From contig NZ_CP084090.1 in assembly GCF_020217425.1 (NCBI RefSeq), positions 62,001-126,000 of the forward strand: 64,000 nucleotides of DNA, in the 5' to 3' direction. Positions 51,843 to 61,650 of the stretch are shown piece after piece; within the stretch, counting starts at the first letter, position 1, and the number at the start of each line of letters is the position of its first letter. The position numbers and the translations under genes were made by a program. Under the pieces are notes generated by a model. That model had not been told where the DNA came from. It did not search any database and worked only from the letters and a program-made list of their open reading frames with translations. This DNA comes from Halomicrobium urmianum. Its GTDB lineage: Archaea; Halobacteriota; Halobacteria; Halobacteriales; Haloarculaceae.

Positions 51843-54545
51843 GTGCAACTGCGTGGGGTCGTCGTCGACGTCGCGGAACCGAAGACCGTCAGCACCGACT
51901 ACGGCGACAGGGACCTCTGCGAGGTCACGATGCGCCCGGACCGGGGGCGGGGCGAGCCGACCACCGTGACGCTGTGGGGCAAGTGGACCGAGACGGCCGA
52001 CTACCTCGACGTGGGGATGGAGCTGGCCGCCCACGACGCCGAAGAGCGGACGTATCGGGGCGAGCAGCAGTACTCCGTCGGGAGCGACGGCCGCGTCGTC
52101 GTGGAACCGGACTTCCTCGTCGACGTGACCGACGTCCGCTCGTGGGTCCAGTGCCCGCGGATGTACTACCTCAACAAGATCGGCGGGACGGACCACGCCT
52201 ACCCCGTCGTGAAGGGGACCATCGTCCACGAGGTGTTCGGCGACCTGCTCCGGGACCGCGACCTCGACGAGGCCGTCGCGGACCACGTCGAGCAGGCGGG
52301 CCTGGACCTGGGGCTGCTCGGCCACGACGCCGAGGAGGTCGAGGCCGAAGTCCGCGACCACGCCTCCGCCATCCAGGGCTGGCTCAATCAGGGGACGCTG
52401 ACGGAGAGCGACGAATGGAGATCCGAGATGACCCTGATCAGCGAGCGCTACGGGCTGAAGGGGCGGGCCGACGCCGTCCGGCGCGGGATGCCCGTGGAAC
52501 TGAAGACGGGGAAGAACACGAAGCGCGACCCGCGCTTCCAGGACAAGATTCAGGCGGCCTGCTACGCGCTGATCCTCGGCGAGCGCCGCGAGGAACCGCC
52601 GGACACAGGCACCCTCCTCTACACCAAGAACGCCGCCGTCGACCGCAACGAGGAGTCCGGCGACCTCTCGCCCGCCAAGGACTTCTCCATGGGGTCGGGG
52701 CTGCTGGACTTCGTCGTCCGGACGCGGAACGAAATCGCGGCGATGGAGGCCGACGCCAGCGTCCCGACGGGCTACGAGGCCGACGCTAAGTGCGAGTACT
52801 GCTTCGAGCAGGACACGTGCATGGCCGTCTCGGGCCGGCTGGGCCAGGAGTCGAAGGCCGGCCAGGTCGGCTCGCCGGTCCCAGAAGAGGAGCGGGAGTA
52901 CTTCGGTCGCTTCTATCGGGCCATCGAGGCCGAGCGCCGGGCGGTCCACCGCGAGTACGCCAAGCTCTGGGACCAGACCGCCGACGAGCGGGCCGACGAC
53001 GACCGCGCGCTGGTGGACCTGGAGCCGCTCGGGCAGCGGCAACTGGACGGCGGCCGGTGGGAGCTACGGGCCGAGGGCACGGGCGCCGTCTCGAAGATCC
53101 GCGAGGGCGACGTCGTGCTGGCCAGCGACGGCGACCCGGTTTCGGGGAACGCCGAACTGGCCCGCGTCGAGCGGCTCGGCAGCGTCGACGACGGCGCGGA
53201 CGACGCCGACGTGGTCGTCACCACCGACGAGCCCGTGGAGCTGCGGCGGCTCGACGTCTATCCCTCCGAGATCGGCGCCGACCGGATGCTGACGGCGCTT
53301 CACGACGGCGTCCTGACCCAGCCGCCCGAGCAGAAGGACGTCTTCTTCGGCCGGCGCGAACCCGAGTTCGAAGAGATCGAGGAGACGTTCATCGACAACA
53401 ACGAGGCCCAGGACGAGGCCGTCCGCACGGCGGTCGGCGCCGGGGACCTCGCGCTGATCCACGGGCCGCCGGGCACGGGCAAGACCTACACGCTGGCCCG
53501 GATCGTCCGCGCGCTGGTGGACCGCGGCGACCGCGTTCTGCTCTCCGCCTTTACCAACCGCGCCGTCGACAACTGCATCGAGGCGCTGGAGGAACAGGGC
53601 TTCGACGACGTCGTCCGCGTCGGCACCGAGAGCGGCGTCCGCGAGGACATGCAGGAGTACCGGCTCGAATCGGCCGGCGACCCCGGCGAGTGCGTCGACC
53701 GCCTGGAGTCGGCGGACGTCGTGGCGGCGACGACGGCATCCTGCGGGTCGCGGATCATGCGCACGCAGTCGTTCGACGCCGCCATCGTCGACGAGGCCGG
53801 CCAGCTCACGGAGCCGGCCACGCTCGCCGCGACGAACCTCGCCGACCGGTTCGTCCTCGTCGGCGACCACCAGCAGCTCCCGCCCGTGGTGCAGGCCGAG
53901 GGCGGCGGCTCCTTCTCCGACGCCGCGGACCTGAGCACGTCGCTGTTCGAGCGCCTGATCGAGGAGTACCCCGAGGCCGGCGTGATGCTCGACCGGCAGT
54001 ACCGGATGGCCCAGCAGATCCAGGCGTTCGCCTCGCGGGAGTTCTACGACGGCCAGTTGCGCCCGGCGACGGGCGAGGTGGCCGCCCAGCAAATCGGCGA
54101 CCTCGACGGGGTCGATCCAGAATCGCTGCCGGCGCACCTGCGGGACGGCGTGAACTTCGTCGATCCCGACGGCGCCGCCGAGGGCAACACGAACCCCGCG
54201 GAGGCCGACGCGGTCGCGGACGTGGTCGACGCCTACCTCGCGGCGGGCGTCTCGCCGGGCGACGTCGGCGTGATCGCACCGTACCGCGCCCAGGTGGCCG
54301 AGATCGGCGGCCGCGTCCCCGACGGCGTCGCCGTCGACACCGTCGACCGGTTCCAGGGCTCCAGCAAGGAGGTCATCGTCGTCTCCTTCGTCGCGACGGG
54401 GTCGCTGGAAGGCCCCATCTTCGAGGACTACCGGCGGATCAACGTCGCGCTCACGCGTGCGAAGAAGGCGCTCGTGCTGGTGGGCGACGCCGACGCCCTC
54501 GCGAGCGACGACGTGTACGGCCGGATGGTCGAGTGGGCGCGCTGA
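51843..54545 (+). CDS. Dna2-like nuclease-helicase (PD-(D/E)XK nuclease + SF1 helicase)
   Basis: A 900-residue protein. An OB-like N-terminus (about 1-90) leads to a Cas4/Dna2-type nuclease with GLKGRADAV, VELKTGKN (ExK) and QDKIQAACYALIL. Its four Fe-S cysteines are VQCPR and CEYCFEQDTC. From ~535 a superfamily 1B helicase follows with [32 protein letters not shown] and a final VALTRAKKALVLVGD. Dna2 enzymes process 5' flaps and resect DNA ends. GTG 51843 (VQLRGVVVDV) is chosen because a TATA-like GTTTTTCC lies ~30 bases upstream. GTGs at 51831 and 51837 are possible. Confidence 0.88.
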   Translation: MQLRGVVVDVAEPKTVSTDYGDRDLCEVTMRPDRGRGEPTTVTLWGKWTETADYLDVGMELAAHDAEERTYRGEQQYSVGSDGRVVVEPDFLVDVTDVRSWVQCPRMYYLNKIGGTDHAYPVVKGTIVHEVFGDLLRDRDLDEAVADHVEQAGLDLGLLGHDAEEVEAEVRDHASAIQGWLNQGTLTESDEWRSEMTLISERYGLKGRADAVRRGMPVELKTGKNTKRDPRFQDKIQAACYALILGERREEPPDTGTLLYTKNAAVDRNEESGDLSPAKDFSMGSGLLDFVVRTRNEIAAMEADASVPTGYEADAKCEYCFEQDTCMAVSGRLGQESKAGQVGSPVPEEEREYFGRFYRAIEAERRAVHREYAKLWDQTADERADDDRALVDLEPLGQRQLDGGRWELRAEGTGAVSKIREGDVVLASDGDPVSGNAELARVERLGSVDDGADDADVVVTTDEPVELRRLDVYPSEIGADRMLTALHDGVLTQPPEQKDVFFGRREPEFEEIEETFIDNNEAQDEAVRTAVGAGDLALIHGPPGTGKTYTLARIVRALVDRGDRVLLSAFTNRAVDNCIEALEEQGFDDVVRVGTESGVREDMQEYRLESAGDPGECVDRLESADVVAATTASCGSRIMRTQSFDAAIVDEAGQLTEPATLAATNLADRFVLVGDHQQLPPVVQAEGGGSFSDAADLSTSLFERLIEEYPEAGVMLDRQYRMAQQIQAFASREFYDGQLRPATGEVAAQQIGDLDGVDPESLPAHLRDGVNFVDPDGAAEGNTNPAEADAVADVVDAYLAAGVSPGDVGVIAPYRAQVAEIGGRVPDGVAVDTVDRFQGSSKEVIVVSFVATGSLEGPIFEDYRRINVALTRAKKALVLVGDADALASDDVYGRMVEWAR

Positions 54546-54588
54546 GACCGCTCACGCGGCCCGGCGCGCCGCCGTCAACCGCGCCCGT

Positions 54589-55167
54589 TCAGAACTCCTC
54601 GGCGAACTCGCGGACGTTCTCCAGCGCCGAGGGGCCGACGCCGGAGACGCCCAGCAGGTCGTCGTCGCTCGCCCCGTGGACGTCGCTGACGGTCACGAAG
54701 CCCTGCATTCGGAGCTTGCCGGCCGTCTCCGGGCCGATGCCCGGGACGTCCTCGAGGGGGAACTCCTCGTCGCCGTCGTCGTCCGACTCCGCGTCGCCGT
54801 CGCCCTCTCCCTCGGGAGCGCGGCCGGCGACGAGGTCGAGCGCCTCGTCGAGCGCCTCGGCCTTGTGGGCGGCCTTCCGGCCCTCGGCGGCCTCGTACTC
54901 TGCGAGGGCGTCGCGGAGCCGGTCGTACTGCCCGGCGTCGACCGCGGGGTCCACTCCGCGGCGGACCCGGTAGCGGTTGCCCAGTTGCGACTCGAAGGTG
55001 TCTCGCGGCGTCAGGGTGGTCGACCCCGTCTCGTCGCGGACGAGCACGACGTGGTCGTCGACGTAGATGACCTTCCGCAGGTCGCCGCTGCGCTGGTCCT
55101 CGAAGACGGTCCCGATCTGTGCGTCGGTCCTGGTGGTTTCCGTGGGAGCGAAGTTCGCTTCTGACAT
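54589..55167 (-). CDS. Helix-hairpin-helix protein
   Basis: A 192-residue acidic protein. The N-terminal ~70 residues are beta-rich (GTVFEDQRSGDLRKVIYVDDHVVLVRDE), the middle is helical and the C-terminus has two HhH motifs (LEDVPGIGPETAGKLRMQGF and LLGVSGVGPSALENVREF), the fold that binds DNA backbone. It lies tail-to-tail with the Dna2-like gene, so a joint role in DNA repair is plausible but unproven. Confidence 0.75.
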   Translation of the reverse strand: MSEANFAPTETTRTDAQIGTVFEDQRSGDLRKVIYVDDHVVLVRDETGSTTLTPRDTFESQLGNRYRVRRGVDPAVDAGQYDRLRDALAEYEAAEGRKAAHKAEALDEALDLVAGRAPEGEGDGDAESDDDGDEEFPLEDVPGIGPETAGKLRMQGFVTVSDVHGASDDDLLGVSGVGPSALENVREFAEEF

Positions 55168-55318
55168 TGTCGGGTGAGACGTGTGCCTGGTGGTTTCTCG
55201 GTCGGCACAGCAGCCTCGCCTCTAGACTGGTCACTGAGGCCCTTGTGTCCGTTGCTTTCGAGCGACCAGTCACGTCGCCGTAAGGGGATTTCGAGTGCTT
55301 TCGGCGGACGACCGCGAT

Positions 55319-57085
55319 CTACCTGTCGCTCCCATCGTCCGGGGGGCCGGTCGCGCCGGGATCGGTCCCCCCCGAATCGCCCGGCGCGTCGGTCTCGCCG
55401 GTGCCGGCACCCGGGTCGAAGGTCCGCCTTGACGGGTCGCGGCTCCTCTCGCCTCGCCGTTCCCGGCGGCGCCGTACGAGGTCGGCGGCGAGGCGCTCTC
55501 TGAGCGTCCGGTGGAGGTCGCGGGCCGTCGCGTCGTCGAGGTCGTGGGCGATCGCGTCGCCGCCGACGAGGCCCGCGCTGCTGGCCGTGTCCGCGATCAC
55601 GCTGGCGAGGTCGCGGCGGCGCTGGAACACCGTCCGCACGCCGATGACGGTCTGGACGCGGAAGTACGGCACCAGTCGGGTGTGGCGGACCCAGAAGCCC
55701 GCCCGCGTGGCGACGCCGTCGTCGGCCACGCCGTGACCGCGGTTGCGCCAGGCCAGGTGGCCGACGAGCGGTGCCGCTGCCAGCCCGACCAGCGTCAGCG
55801 GCCACTGGGGAACGGGGACCAGCAGTCGGTGGATCCCGAACACGACCGCCGTCGCGAGCAGGACCGGCAGGACGCCGTAACGGGCGGCGTACCGGCGTCG
55901 CGCCCGCTTCGGCGGTCGCTCGATATCGGGACAGTCGACCGGCCCCAGGCGCTCGGCGAACGCGACGACGGTCTCGCGGTCGTCGAACGGAACGGCCGTG
56001 TTGCTCGCGTCGCCGTCGTTCCCGCCCGCCGCGTAGCCCGCCGTCTCCAGGGCCAGCCCGGCGTACCCCAGGGGCCGCATCAGCGCGGTCTCCCGTATCG
56101 TCACGGTCTGGACCTTCTCCAGGGGGATGGAGCCGCTGAACCGCTGGACGAGCCCGCGCTCGTACCGCAGGTCGTCGCCGACCCGCTCGAGGCGGAAGTC
56201 GTAGTAGCTCAGGACGGTCAGGACGGCGCTGAGGAGCCACGAGGCCACGAGGAACTGGACGGCGGCGACGGCGGCGACCAGCGCGAGGTCGCCCGGCGAC
56301 AGCGTCGGGAGGAGCTCGAACGAGAGCCGGGCGGGCCCGCCGAGCAGCGAGACGCCCGCGGCGACGGCCCGCCAGGCGAGGTCCTCCAGAAACGGCGTGC
56401 TGAACAGCGCCAGCACCGGCCCGCCGGGGCGGACCGAGACCAGGCCAAAGAGCAGCAGGTCGGTCGCCGAGAGCTCGTAGAGCAGTTCCCGCTCCGGGGG
56501 CGCGGTGGCCTCCGCGTCGACTTCGCGGACCGCACCGGCGACGTCTGCGTCGTCGGCCGCGACTGCGTCGTCGTCCACGCCGACCGATTCGCCGGCGCCG
56601 CCCGCCTCGGGCCGCTCTCGCCGTTCGCTCCGGCGGTCGGTCGCGTCGCGTCGGTGCCGGGCGACGGCCTCCTGGAGGCGGTCGGCCTCCGCGACGGTCA
56701 CGGCGTTCAGCACCGCCTCCGTCGCGCTGCCGCCCGCCGTCTCGAAGTTGACGACGGCGAGGCCGGCGACGCGGTGAAACAGCCCGCGGCGGACGTCGAC
56801 GTTCTGGATCCGGCTCAGCGGGATGTCCCGCTCCTGGCGGTCGAACACGCCCGAGGCGACCGTCAGTCGGCCCTCGGCGACCTCGTAGGTGAACCGGTAG
56901 TAGCGAGCGACGCCGTAGGCCAGGCCGGTGACCGCGGCCAGCGGGCCGAGGACGAACGCCCACTCGAACCCCACGGAGTCGACGACGGTCCCGATCGCGA
57001 TCACCGCGAAGAGGGCGGTCGAGGCCCCCCGGACCGCCGCGTTGACCGCGCGCTGGACGGCGCTGAGGGGGTGGAGACGCCTCAT
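55319..57085 (-). CDS. YdbT-like multi-pass membrane protein with repeated PH-like domains
   Basis: A 588-residue protein with three hydrophobic hairpins, each followed by a bacterial PH-like (bPH2) domain: FTYEVAEGRLTVASGVFDRQERDIPLSRIQNVDVRRGL, DLRYERGLVQRFSGSIPLEKVQTVTIRE, and GFWVRHTRLVPYFRVQTVIGVRTVFQRR. An acidic insert (about 165-215) and a Pro/Asp-rich tail are disordered. It overlaps the YdbS-like gene by 4 bases. Homologues occur as YdbS-YdbT pairs in bacteria. The role in membrane physiology is not defined. Confidence 0.8.
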   Translation of the reverse strand: MRRLHPLSAVQRAVNAAVRGASTALFAVIAIGTVVDSVGFEWAFVLGPLAAVTGLAYGVARYYRFTYEVAEGRLTVASGVFDRQERDIPLSRIQNVDVRRGLFHRVAGLAVVNFETAGGSATEAVLNAVTVAEADRLQEAVARHRRDATDRRSERRERPEAGGAGESVGVDDDAVAADDADVAGAVREVDAEATAPPERELLYELSATDLLLFGLVSVRPGGPVLALFSTPFLEDLAWRAVAAGVSLLGGPARLSFELLPTLSPGDLALVAAVAAVQFLVASWLLSAVLTVLSYYDFRLERVGDDLRYERGLVQRFSGSIPLEKVQTVTIRETALMRPLGYAGLALETAGYAAGGNDGDASNTAVPFDDRETVVAFAERLGPVDCPDIERPPKRARRRYAARYGVLPVLLATAVVFGIHRLLVPVPQWPLTLVGLAAAPLVGHLAWRNRGHGVADDGVATRAGFWVRHTRLVPYFRVQTVIGVRTVFQRRRDLASVIADTASSAGLVGGDAIAHDLDDATARDLHRTLRERLAADLVRRRRERRGERSRDPSRRTFDPGAGTGETDAPGDSGGTDPGATGPPDDGSDR

Positions 57086-57543
57086 ACCGCGTCGGCGGCC
57101 TCGCTCTCGACAGCGAGGTCGCGGAGCCGCTCGCGCAGTTCCGTCGCCCGCTCCGGCCGCAGCCCGGGGACGGTGATGTCGGCGCCCCGCGAGCCCGCGG
57201 TGTAGACGACGACGCTGGCCAGGCCGACGGCCCGCTCCAGCGGGCCGCGCTGGGTGTCCGCGTGCTGAACGCGGACGTAGGGCACCGACGTGTCCACCTG
57301 CGTCACCACCCCGCGGACCAGGTACACCGAGTCGTTCTGTAACTCGAAGCGCCAGCGGCGGTACCGGAGGACCGCGTGGACGGTCCCCAGAACGGCGACG
57401 GCGAGCCAGACGCCGGCCGCGACTGCCGGTCCGATCGGGTCGAGGAACCGACCGAGGAACCACGCGAGGCCGGCCAGTACCGTCGCGAGGACCAGCCGCT
57501 GTCCGATCCACAGCACCTGTACCCGCGCGTGGAGGCTCTCCAT
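57082..57543 (-). CDS. YdbS-like membrane protein with PH-like domain
   Basis: A 153-residue protein with two N-terminal helices (about 18-35 and 40-58) followed by one bPH2 domain (RRWRFELQNDSVYLVRGVVTQVDTSVPYVRVQHADTQRGPLERAVGLASVVVYTAG). It overlaps the YdbT-like start by 4 bases. ATG 57543 is preferred because the earlier in-frame codons lack similarity. The pair likely forms a membrane complex. Confidence 0.8.
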   Translation of the reverse strand: MESLHARVQVLWIGQRLVLATVLAGLAWFLGRFLDPIGPAVAAGVWLAVAVLGTVHAVLRYRRWRFELQNDSVYLVRGVVTQVDTSVPYVRVQHADTQRGPLERAVGLASVVVYTAGSRGADITVPGLRPERATELRERLRDLAVESEAADAV

Positions 57544-57720
57544 GCGACGGTGGGCGGCCGGACCGACCAAAAGGGTTGGCGTCGGCGCGGAGACGTGCGG
57601 GAGCCCCGGTCCCACCGACGCCGGATTGCCAGCCCGGCGATCGTTCCGTTACATATCAACGCTAATTTTTTATCACTGATGGATGAAATAGGGGCCGACG
57701 CTTTCGAGAGCTGATCCGTT

Positions 57721-58880
57721 ATGGGTGAGTATCACGACGATTCGATCGAACAGGGGGAAGGGGGACGTCGAACGCGCGGTCGGACCAGACGGCAGGTGCT
57801 GCGCGCCGGTGCAGCGACGGGCCTGGGAACCGTCCTGCTCGGCGGGAGTCAGACGGCCGCTGCGGATCCGTCGGACGTGCCGAAGGAGAACTTCCACGTC
57901 TACCTGGCGTTCGGCCAGTCGAACATGGAGGGGCAGGGGACGATCGAGGGCCAGGACCGCCAGGTGCCCGATCGCTTCCACGTCCTGCAGGACAAGACCT
58001 GTTCCGACAGGGGCTGGGAGTACAGTGAGTGGCGCGTCGCCGAGCCGCCGCTGAACCGCTGCTGGGCCGGCATCGGACCGATGGACTACTTCGGCCGGAC
58101 GATGGTCGAGGAGGCCGACGAGTCGATCCACGTCGGCGTCGTCCCGGCCGCGGTCAGCGGGGCCGACATCGCGCTCTTCCAGAAGGGCGCGCCCGTCGGC
58201 CGTAACGACCGCGACATTCCCCAGCAGTTCGACGGGGCCTACCAGTGGCTGCTGGACCTCGCCCAGCAGGCACAGGCGGTCGGCACGATCAAGGGCATCA
58301 TCTTCCACCAGGGCGAGACCAACACCGGCCAGTCCGACTGGAAGAACAAGGTCGCGGGCATCGTCAGCGACCTCAAGTCGGACCTCGACGTCGGCGACGT
58401 CCCGTTCCTCGCCGGCGAACTCATGTACAGCGAGTACAACGGCTGCTGCGAGGTCCACAACCAGGAGATCCACCAGCTGCCGGACCTGATCCCCAACGCC
58501 CACGTCGTATCGGCCGAGGGGCTGGACAACCAGGACCAGTACCACTTCTCGACGGAGGCCTACCGCGAGCTCGGCCGCCGGTACGCCGAGGAGATGCTCG
58601 AGCACGTCGACGTGTCCGACGGCGGCGAGTCCACGCCCGAACCCGTCGACCCCCCGAGGCGGAGCGCCCGTCCTGGCCGGGGAACGCGACCGATCCGGAC
58701 GGCGACGGCTACTACGAGGACCTCAACGGCAACGGCGAGGTCGACTTCCGGGACGTCGTCGACTACTTCAACGGCATGGACGGCGAGGGCATGCAGAACG
58801 ACGTCCAGTACTACGACTACAACGGCAACGGCGAGGTCGACTACGCCGACCTCGTCGACCTCTTCGGACAGGTCGAGTGA
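57721..58880 (+). CDS. Tat-exported SGNH/sialate-O-acetylesterase-like esterase with dockerin-like tail in the -1 frame
   Basis: Frame 1 encodes a Tat signal (RTRRQVLRAGAATGLGTVLLGG, split here as RTRRQVL and AGAATGLGTVLLGG) and an esterase domain with the serine block YLAFGQSNMEGQG, FHQGETN and DQYHFSTEAYRELG containing the catalytic His. At ~residue 310 frame 1 turns into Arg/Thr nonsense running to 59625. In the -1 frame from 58650 the sequence reads PPEAERPSWPGNATDPDGDGYYEDLNGNGEVDFRDVV...NGNGEVDYADLVDLFGQVE, two dockerin/EF-hand-like calcium loops, and stops at 58880. The switch sits on C CCC CCG (58650-58656). Either a one-base deletion or programmed -1 slippage explains it. The joined product would be about 386 residues. 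Confidence 0.78.
58650..58656 (+). promoter_or_regulatory. Candidate -1 frameshift site (C CCC CCG)
   Basis: The zero-frame codons are GAC-CCC-CCG, so CCCCCCG fits the X XXY YYZ slippery pattern exactly in frame. The -1 frame after it is the one encoding the dockerin-like domain. A homopolymer deletion or sequencing error at the C-run is the simpler alternative. Confidence 0.4.
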
Positions 58881-58887
58881 CGGCCGA

Positions 58888-61650
58888 TCACTCGCCGGCC
58901 GAGGCCTGACGGTCCTCGCCGTCCTCGATCTCCGCGAGGACGCGCTCGTGGAACTCCCGCAGGACCGCCGACTCGTCCTCGGCGAGGACGACGTCGCTGG
59001 CCATCAGCGTGGCCAGGCCGAACGCCCGCGGCGTCGGCGAGTCGACGCGGACCGTCTCGACGGTGACGTCGCCCGTCTGGACGCCAGCGAGGACTTCCTC
59101 GATACCCGCGACGTTGAGCCTGTCCTCCAGGATCTCGCGGTAGGTCTCCTCGATCACGGCGAACTCGTCGAGGTCCTCGGCGAAGGAGAGCAGCATCTCG
59201 GAGTTGACCTGCTGCTCGCTGGCGGACTTCTCGTAGCCCTTGTAGCGCTTGAGGATCATCAGCGAGCGCGTCGCGTTGATCCGGAAGTACCGCTGGAGGA
59301 GGTCCGTGCCGTCGAGGCTGGCCCGCAGGTCCTCGCGGGCGTCCGCGGGATCGACGTCCTCGACGACGGCCTCGACGTCGACCTTGCGGTTGAGCGGCAT
59401 CGACAGCGTGAACCCGTGGTCGGCGACGGCCACCTGAACGTTGGCGTTGGCTCGCTGGGCGATGCGGTAGGCCAGCAGGCGCGAGAAGCCGTCGTTGAAC
59501 CGCCGGCCGTAGCCGGAGTGGACGTGGTAGTGACGCTCGTACTCGTCGTGGTCCAGTACCTCCTCGATCACGAGGCGCTCGTCGGTCGCGACCGACCCCG
59601 AACCGGCGTAGGCGACCTGCTCTGAGAACATCCGCGTGACCGCGCGGACACTGTTCTCGTCCAGGGGGAACTCGCGCAGCCAGTGGCGCACCGCCGGCGG
59701 ACCGCCCTCCGCGAGCTGGTCCATGAGCTGCCGCTGGAAGGCCAGCATCTCCCGGCCGAGGTCGTAGGACAGCGGGAGGCGCTCGGAGAACCACGAGGGG
59801 ACGGTCGGGCGGGCGCTGGTCCGGTCGACGTACACCTTCGAGCCGCGGCGGTAGCTGTACTCGAAGTGGTCGCCCCCGAGAACGAACACGTCGCCCTTCT
59901 CCAGCGTGTCGAGGTACTCCTCGTCGAGCTGGCCCACCCACTCGTCGCCGGCCCGGGTAAACACGTCGCAGGAGAACGAGTCGGGGATGGTACCCACGTT
60001 GGTCATGTAGATGGCCCGCGCCATCCGGCCGCGCTTGCCGATCAGGTCCGCGCCGACGTCGAACTCCTCGTAGTGGTGCTCGCCCTCGGGCGGATCGTTG
60101 GTGTCCCGCCAGATCTTGGCGTAGACGTTCTTCTCCTCCAGCCCGGGGTAGTCGGCGGTGAGGTAGCGCATGAGCTGCTCCCACCGGTCGTCGCCGTAGT
60201 CGCGGTAGGGGTAGGCGCTCTGCAGGACCGACCTGATCTCCGACTCGCGGCGGACGCCGTTGATCGCCATGCCGTAGACGTGCTGGGCGGCGACGTCGTG
60301 GGCGTTCTCGGGGACGAACACGCGGTCGACGAACCCCTCCTCGGCCTTCTTGAGCATCACCGCGCACTCGACCAGCTCGTCCCGGTCGAGCGCGACGACG
60401 CGACCGGTGACTGTCTCGCCGAGCTGGTGGCCGGCGCGGCCGATCCGCTGGAGCAGCGCTGCGACGGACTTCGGGGAGCCGACCTGCACCACGAGGTCGA
60501 CGTGGGGCATGTCGATGCCGAGTTCCAGGCTCGTCGAGGTCGTCACGACGTCGAGGCTCCCCTCCTTCAGCCGCTCCTCGATCTCCCGGCGGCGGTCCTT
60601 CGAGAGGCTGCCGTGGTGACAGCCGGAGTTGCCCTCGTCGTAGGCGTCGAACTGCTCCCGGAGGTTGTGCAACACCTGCTCGGCGCCCGAGCGGGTGTTC
60701 GTGAAGACGATGGTGTTGGTGTGGTCCCGGATCAGCTCGTGGAGTTGCGAGTAGAACCGGCTCTGGACGACGTCCCGCGGCGTGTTGATGAGGTCGTCCG
60801 CGGGGCAGGTCAGCTCCACGTCGAACTCGCGGGCGAAGCGCGCGTCGACGACCTCGAAGGCGCGCGTCTCGCCGAAGGCGTCGTTCCCCGCGGGATCGCT
60901 GCCCTCACGACCCACCAGGAACTCGCCGATCTCCTCCAGGGGCTCGACGGTCGCCGAGCAGCCGATGCGCGTGGGCGAGCCCTCGGCCATCGCCTCCAGA
61001 CGCTCCAGCGAGACCGAGAGGTGCGTGCCGCGCTTGTTGTCCGCGAGGCTGTGGATCTCGTCGACGACGACGTACTCGACGGTGCGGAGCTTCTCGCGGA
61101 ACTTCGGGCTGTTCAGCAGGATCGACAGCGTCTCGGGGGTCGTGTTCAGGATGTGCGGCGTCGTCTCCAGCATCTTCTGCCGGTCGCTGTCGCTGGTGTC
61201 GCCGTGGCGGATCGCGTGGCGGATCTCGACGTCCTCCCCGCGCTCCTCGAGTTCGTCGGTGATCCCGTCGAGCGGGACCTCCAGGTTCCGGTGGACGTCG
61301 TTGGCCAGCGCCTTCAGCGGCGAGACGTACAGGCAGTAGACGCTGTTGTCGAGCTCGTCCGCGCGAGCGCGGTCGAAGAGTTCGTTGATGATGCCACAGA
61401 AGGCACTTAACGTCTTCCCGCTGCCAGTCGGCGCCGCGATGAGGGCGTTCTCTCCCTCGTGGATCAGCGGGACGGCCTCCTTCTGGGGCGGCGTGAAGAA
61501 GCCGCCGTTCTCGGGGACGAACTCGCCGAACTCCTCGACCCACCAGTCCTGCACGACGGGCGCGAGCAGATCGAGCACGTCGCCGTCGTCGACGTCGACG
61601 GCCGCCGGGTCGACGCCGTCGACCGACGCCAGTCGCTCGCGTCCTTCCAT
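58888..61650 (-). CDS. Lhr-family superfamily 2 helicase
   Basis: A 920-residue large helicase-related protein. Motifs: FTPPQKEAVPLIHEGENALIAAPTGSGKTLSAF (Q-motif and Walker A near residue 73), TPETLSILL, VDEIHSLADNKRGTHLSVSLERL (DEIH), GCSATVEP, TNTRSGAE, and GIDMPHVDLVVQVGSPKSVAALLQRIGRAGH. The C-terminal half has the winged-helix and Lhr-specific domains. Archaeal Lhr helicases act in DNA repair and possibly RNA metabolism. ATG 61650 starts just before a ~25-residue lead. Upstream codons are unrelated. It ends 7 bases from the esterase stop. Confidence 0.9.
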   Translation of the reverse strand: MEGRERLASVDGVDPAAVDVDDGDVLDLLAPVVQDWWVEEFGEFVPENGGFFTPPQKEAVPLIHEGENALIAAPTGSGKTLSAFCGIINELFDRARADELDNSVYCLYVSPLKALANDVHRNLEVPLDGITDELEERGEDVEIRHAIRHGDTSDSDRQKMLETTPHILNTTPETLSILLNSPKFREKLRTVEYVVVDEIHSLADNKRGTHLSVSLERLEAMAEGSPTRIGCSATVEPLEEIGEFLVGREGSDPAGNDAFGETRAFEVVDARFAREFDVELTCPADDLINTPRDVVQSRFYSQLHELIRDHTNTIVFTNTRSGAEQVLHNLREQFDAYDEGNSGCHHGSLSKDRRREIEERLKEGSLDVVTTSTSLELGIDMPHVDLVVQVGSPKSVAALLQRIGRAGHQLGETVTGRVVALDRDELVECAVMLKKAEEGFVDRVFVPENAHDVAAQHVYGMAINGVRRESEIRSVLQSAYPYRDYGDDRWEQLMRYLTADYPGLEEKNVYAKIWRDTNDPPEGEHHYEEFDVGADLIGKRGRMARAIYMTNVGTIPDSFSCDVFTRAGDEWVGQLDEEYLDTLEKGDVFVLGGDHFEYSYRRGSKVYVDRTSARPTVPSWFSERLPLSYDLGREMLAFQRQLMDQLAEGGPPAVRHWLREFPLDENSVRAVTRMFSEQVAYAGSGSVATDERLVIEEVLDHDEYERHYHVHSGYGRRFNDGFSRLLAYRIAQRANANVQVAVADHGFTLSMPLNRKVDVEAVVEDVDPADAREDLRASLDGTDLLQRYFRINATRSLMILKRYKGYEKSASEQQVNSEMLLSFAEDLDEFAVIEETYREILEDRLNVAGIEEVLAGVQTGDVTVETVRVDSPTPRAFGLATLMASDVVLAEDESAVLREFHERVLAEIEDGEDRQASAGE

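Noticed and set aside
58881-59625. Extension of the esterase to 634 residues in the zero frame
   Set aside because: After 58656 the zero frame is Arg/Thr/Ser nonsense and then antisense to the helicase, whereas the -1 frame gives a coherent calcium-binding domain and stop.
59683-61410. 575-residue plus-strand ORF opposite the Lhr-like helicase
   Set aside because: Composition is that of an antisense GC-frame shadow, and the helicase motifs on the other strand are unambiguous.
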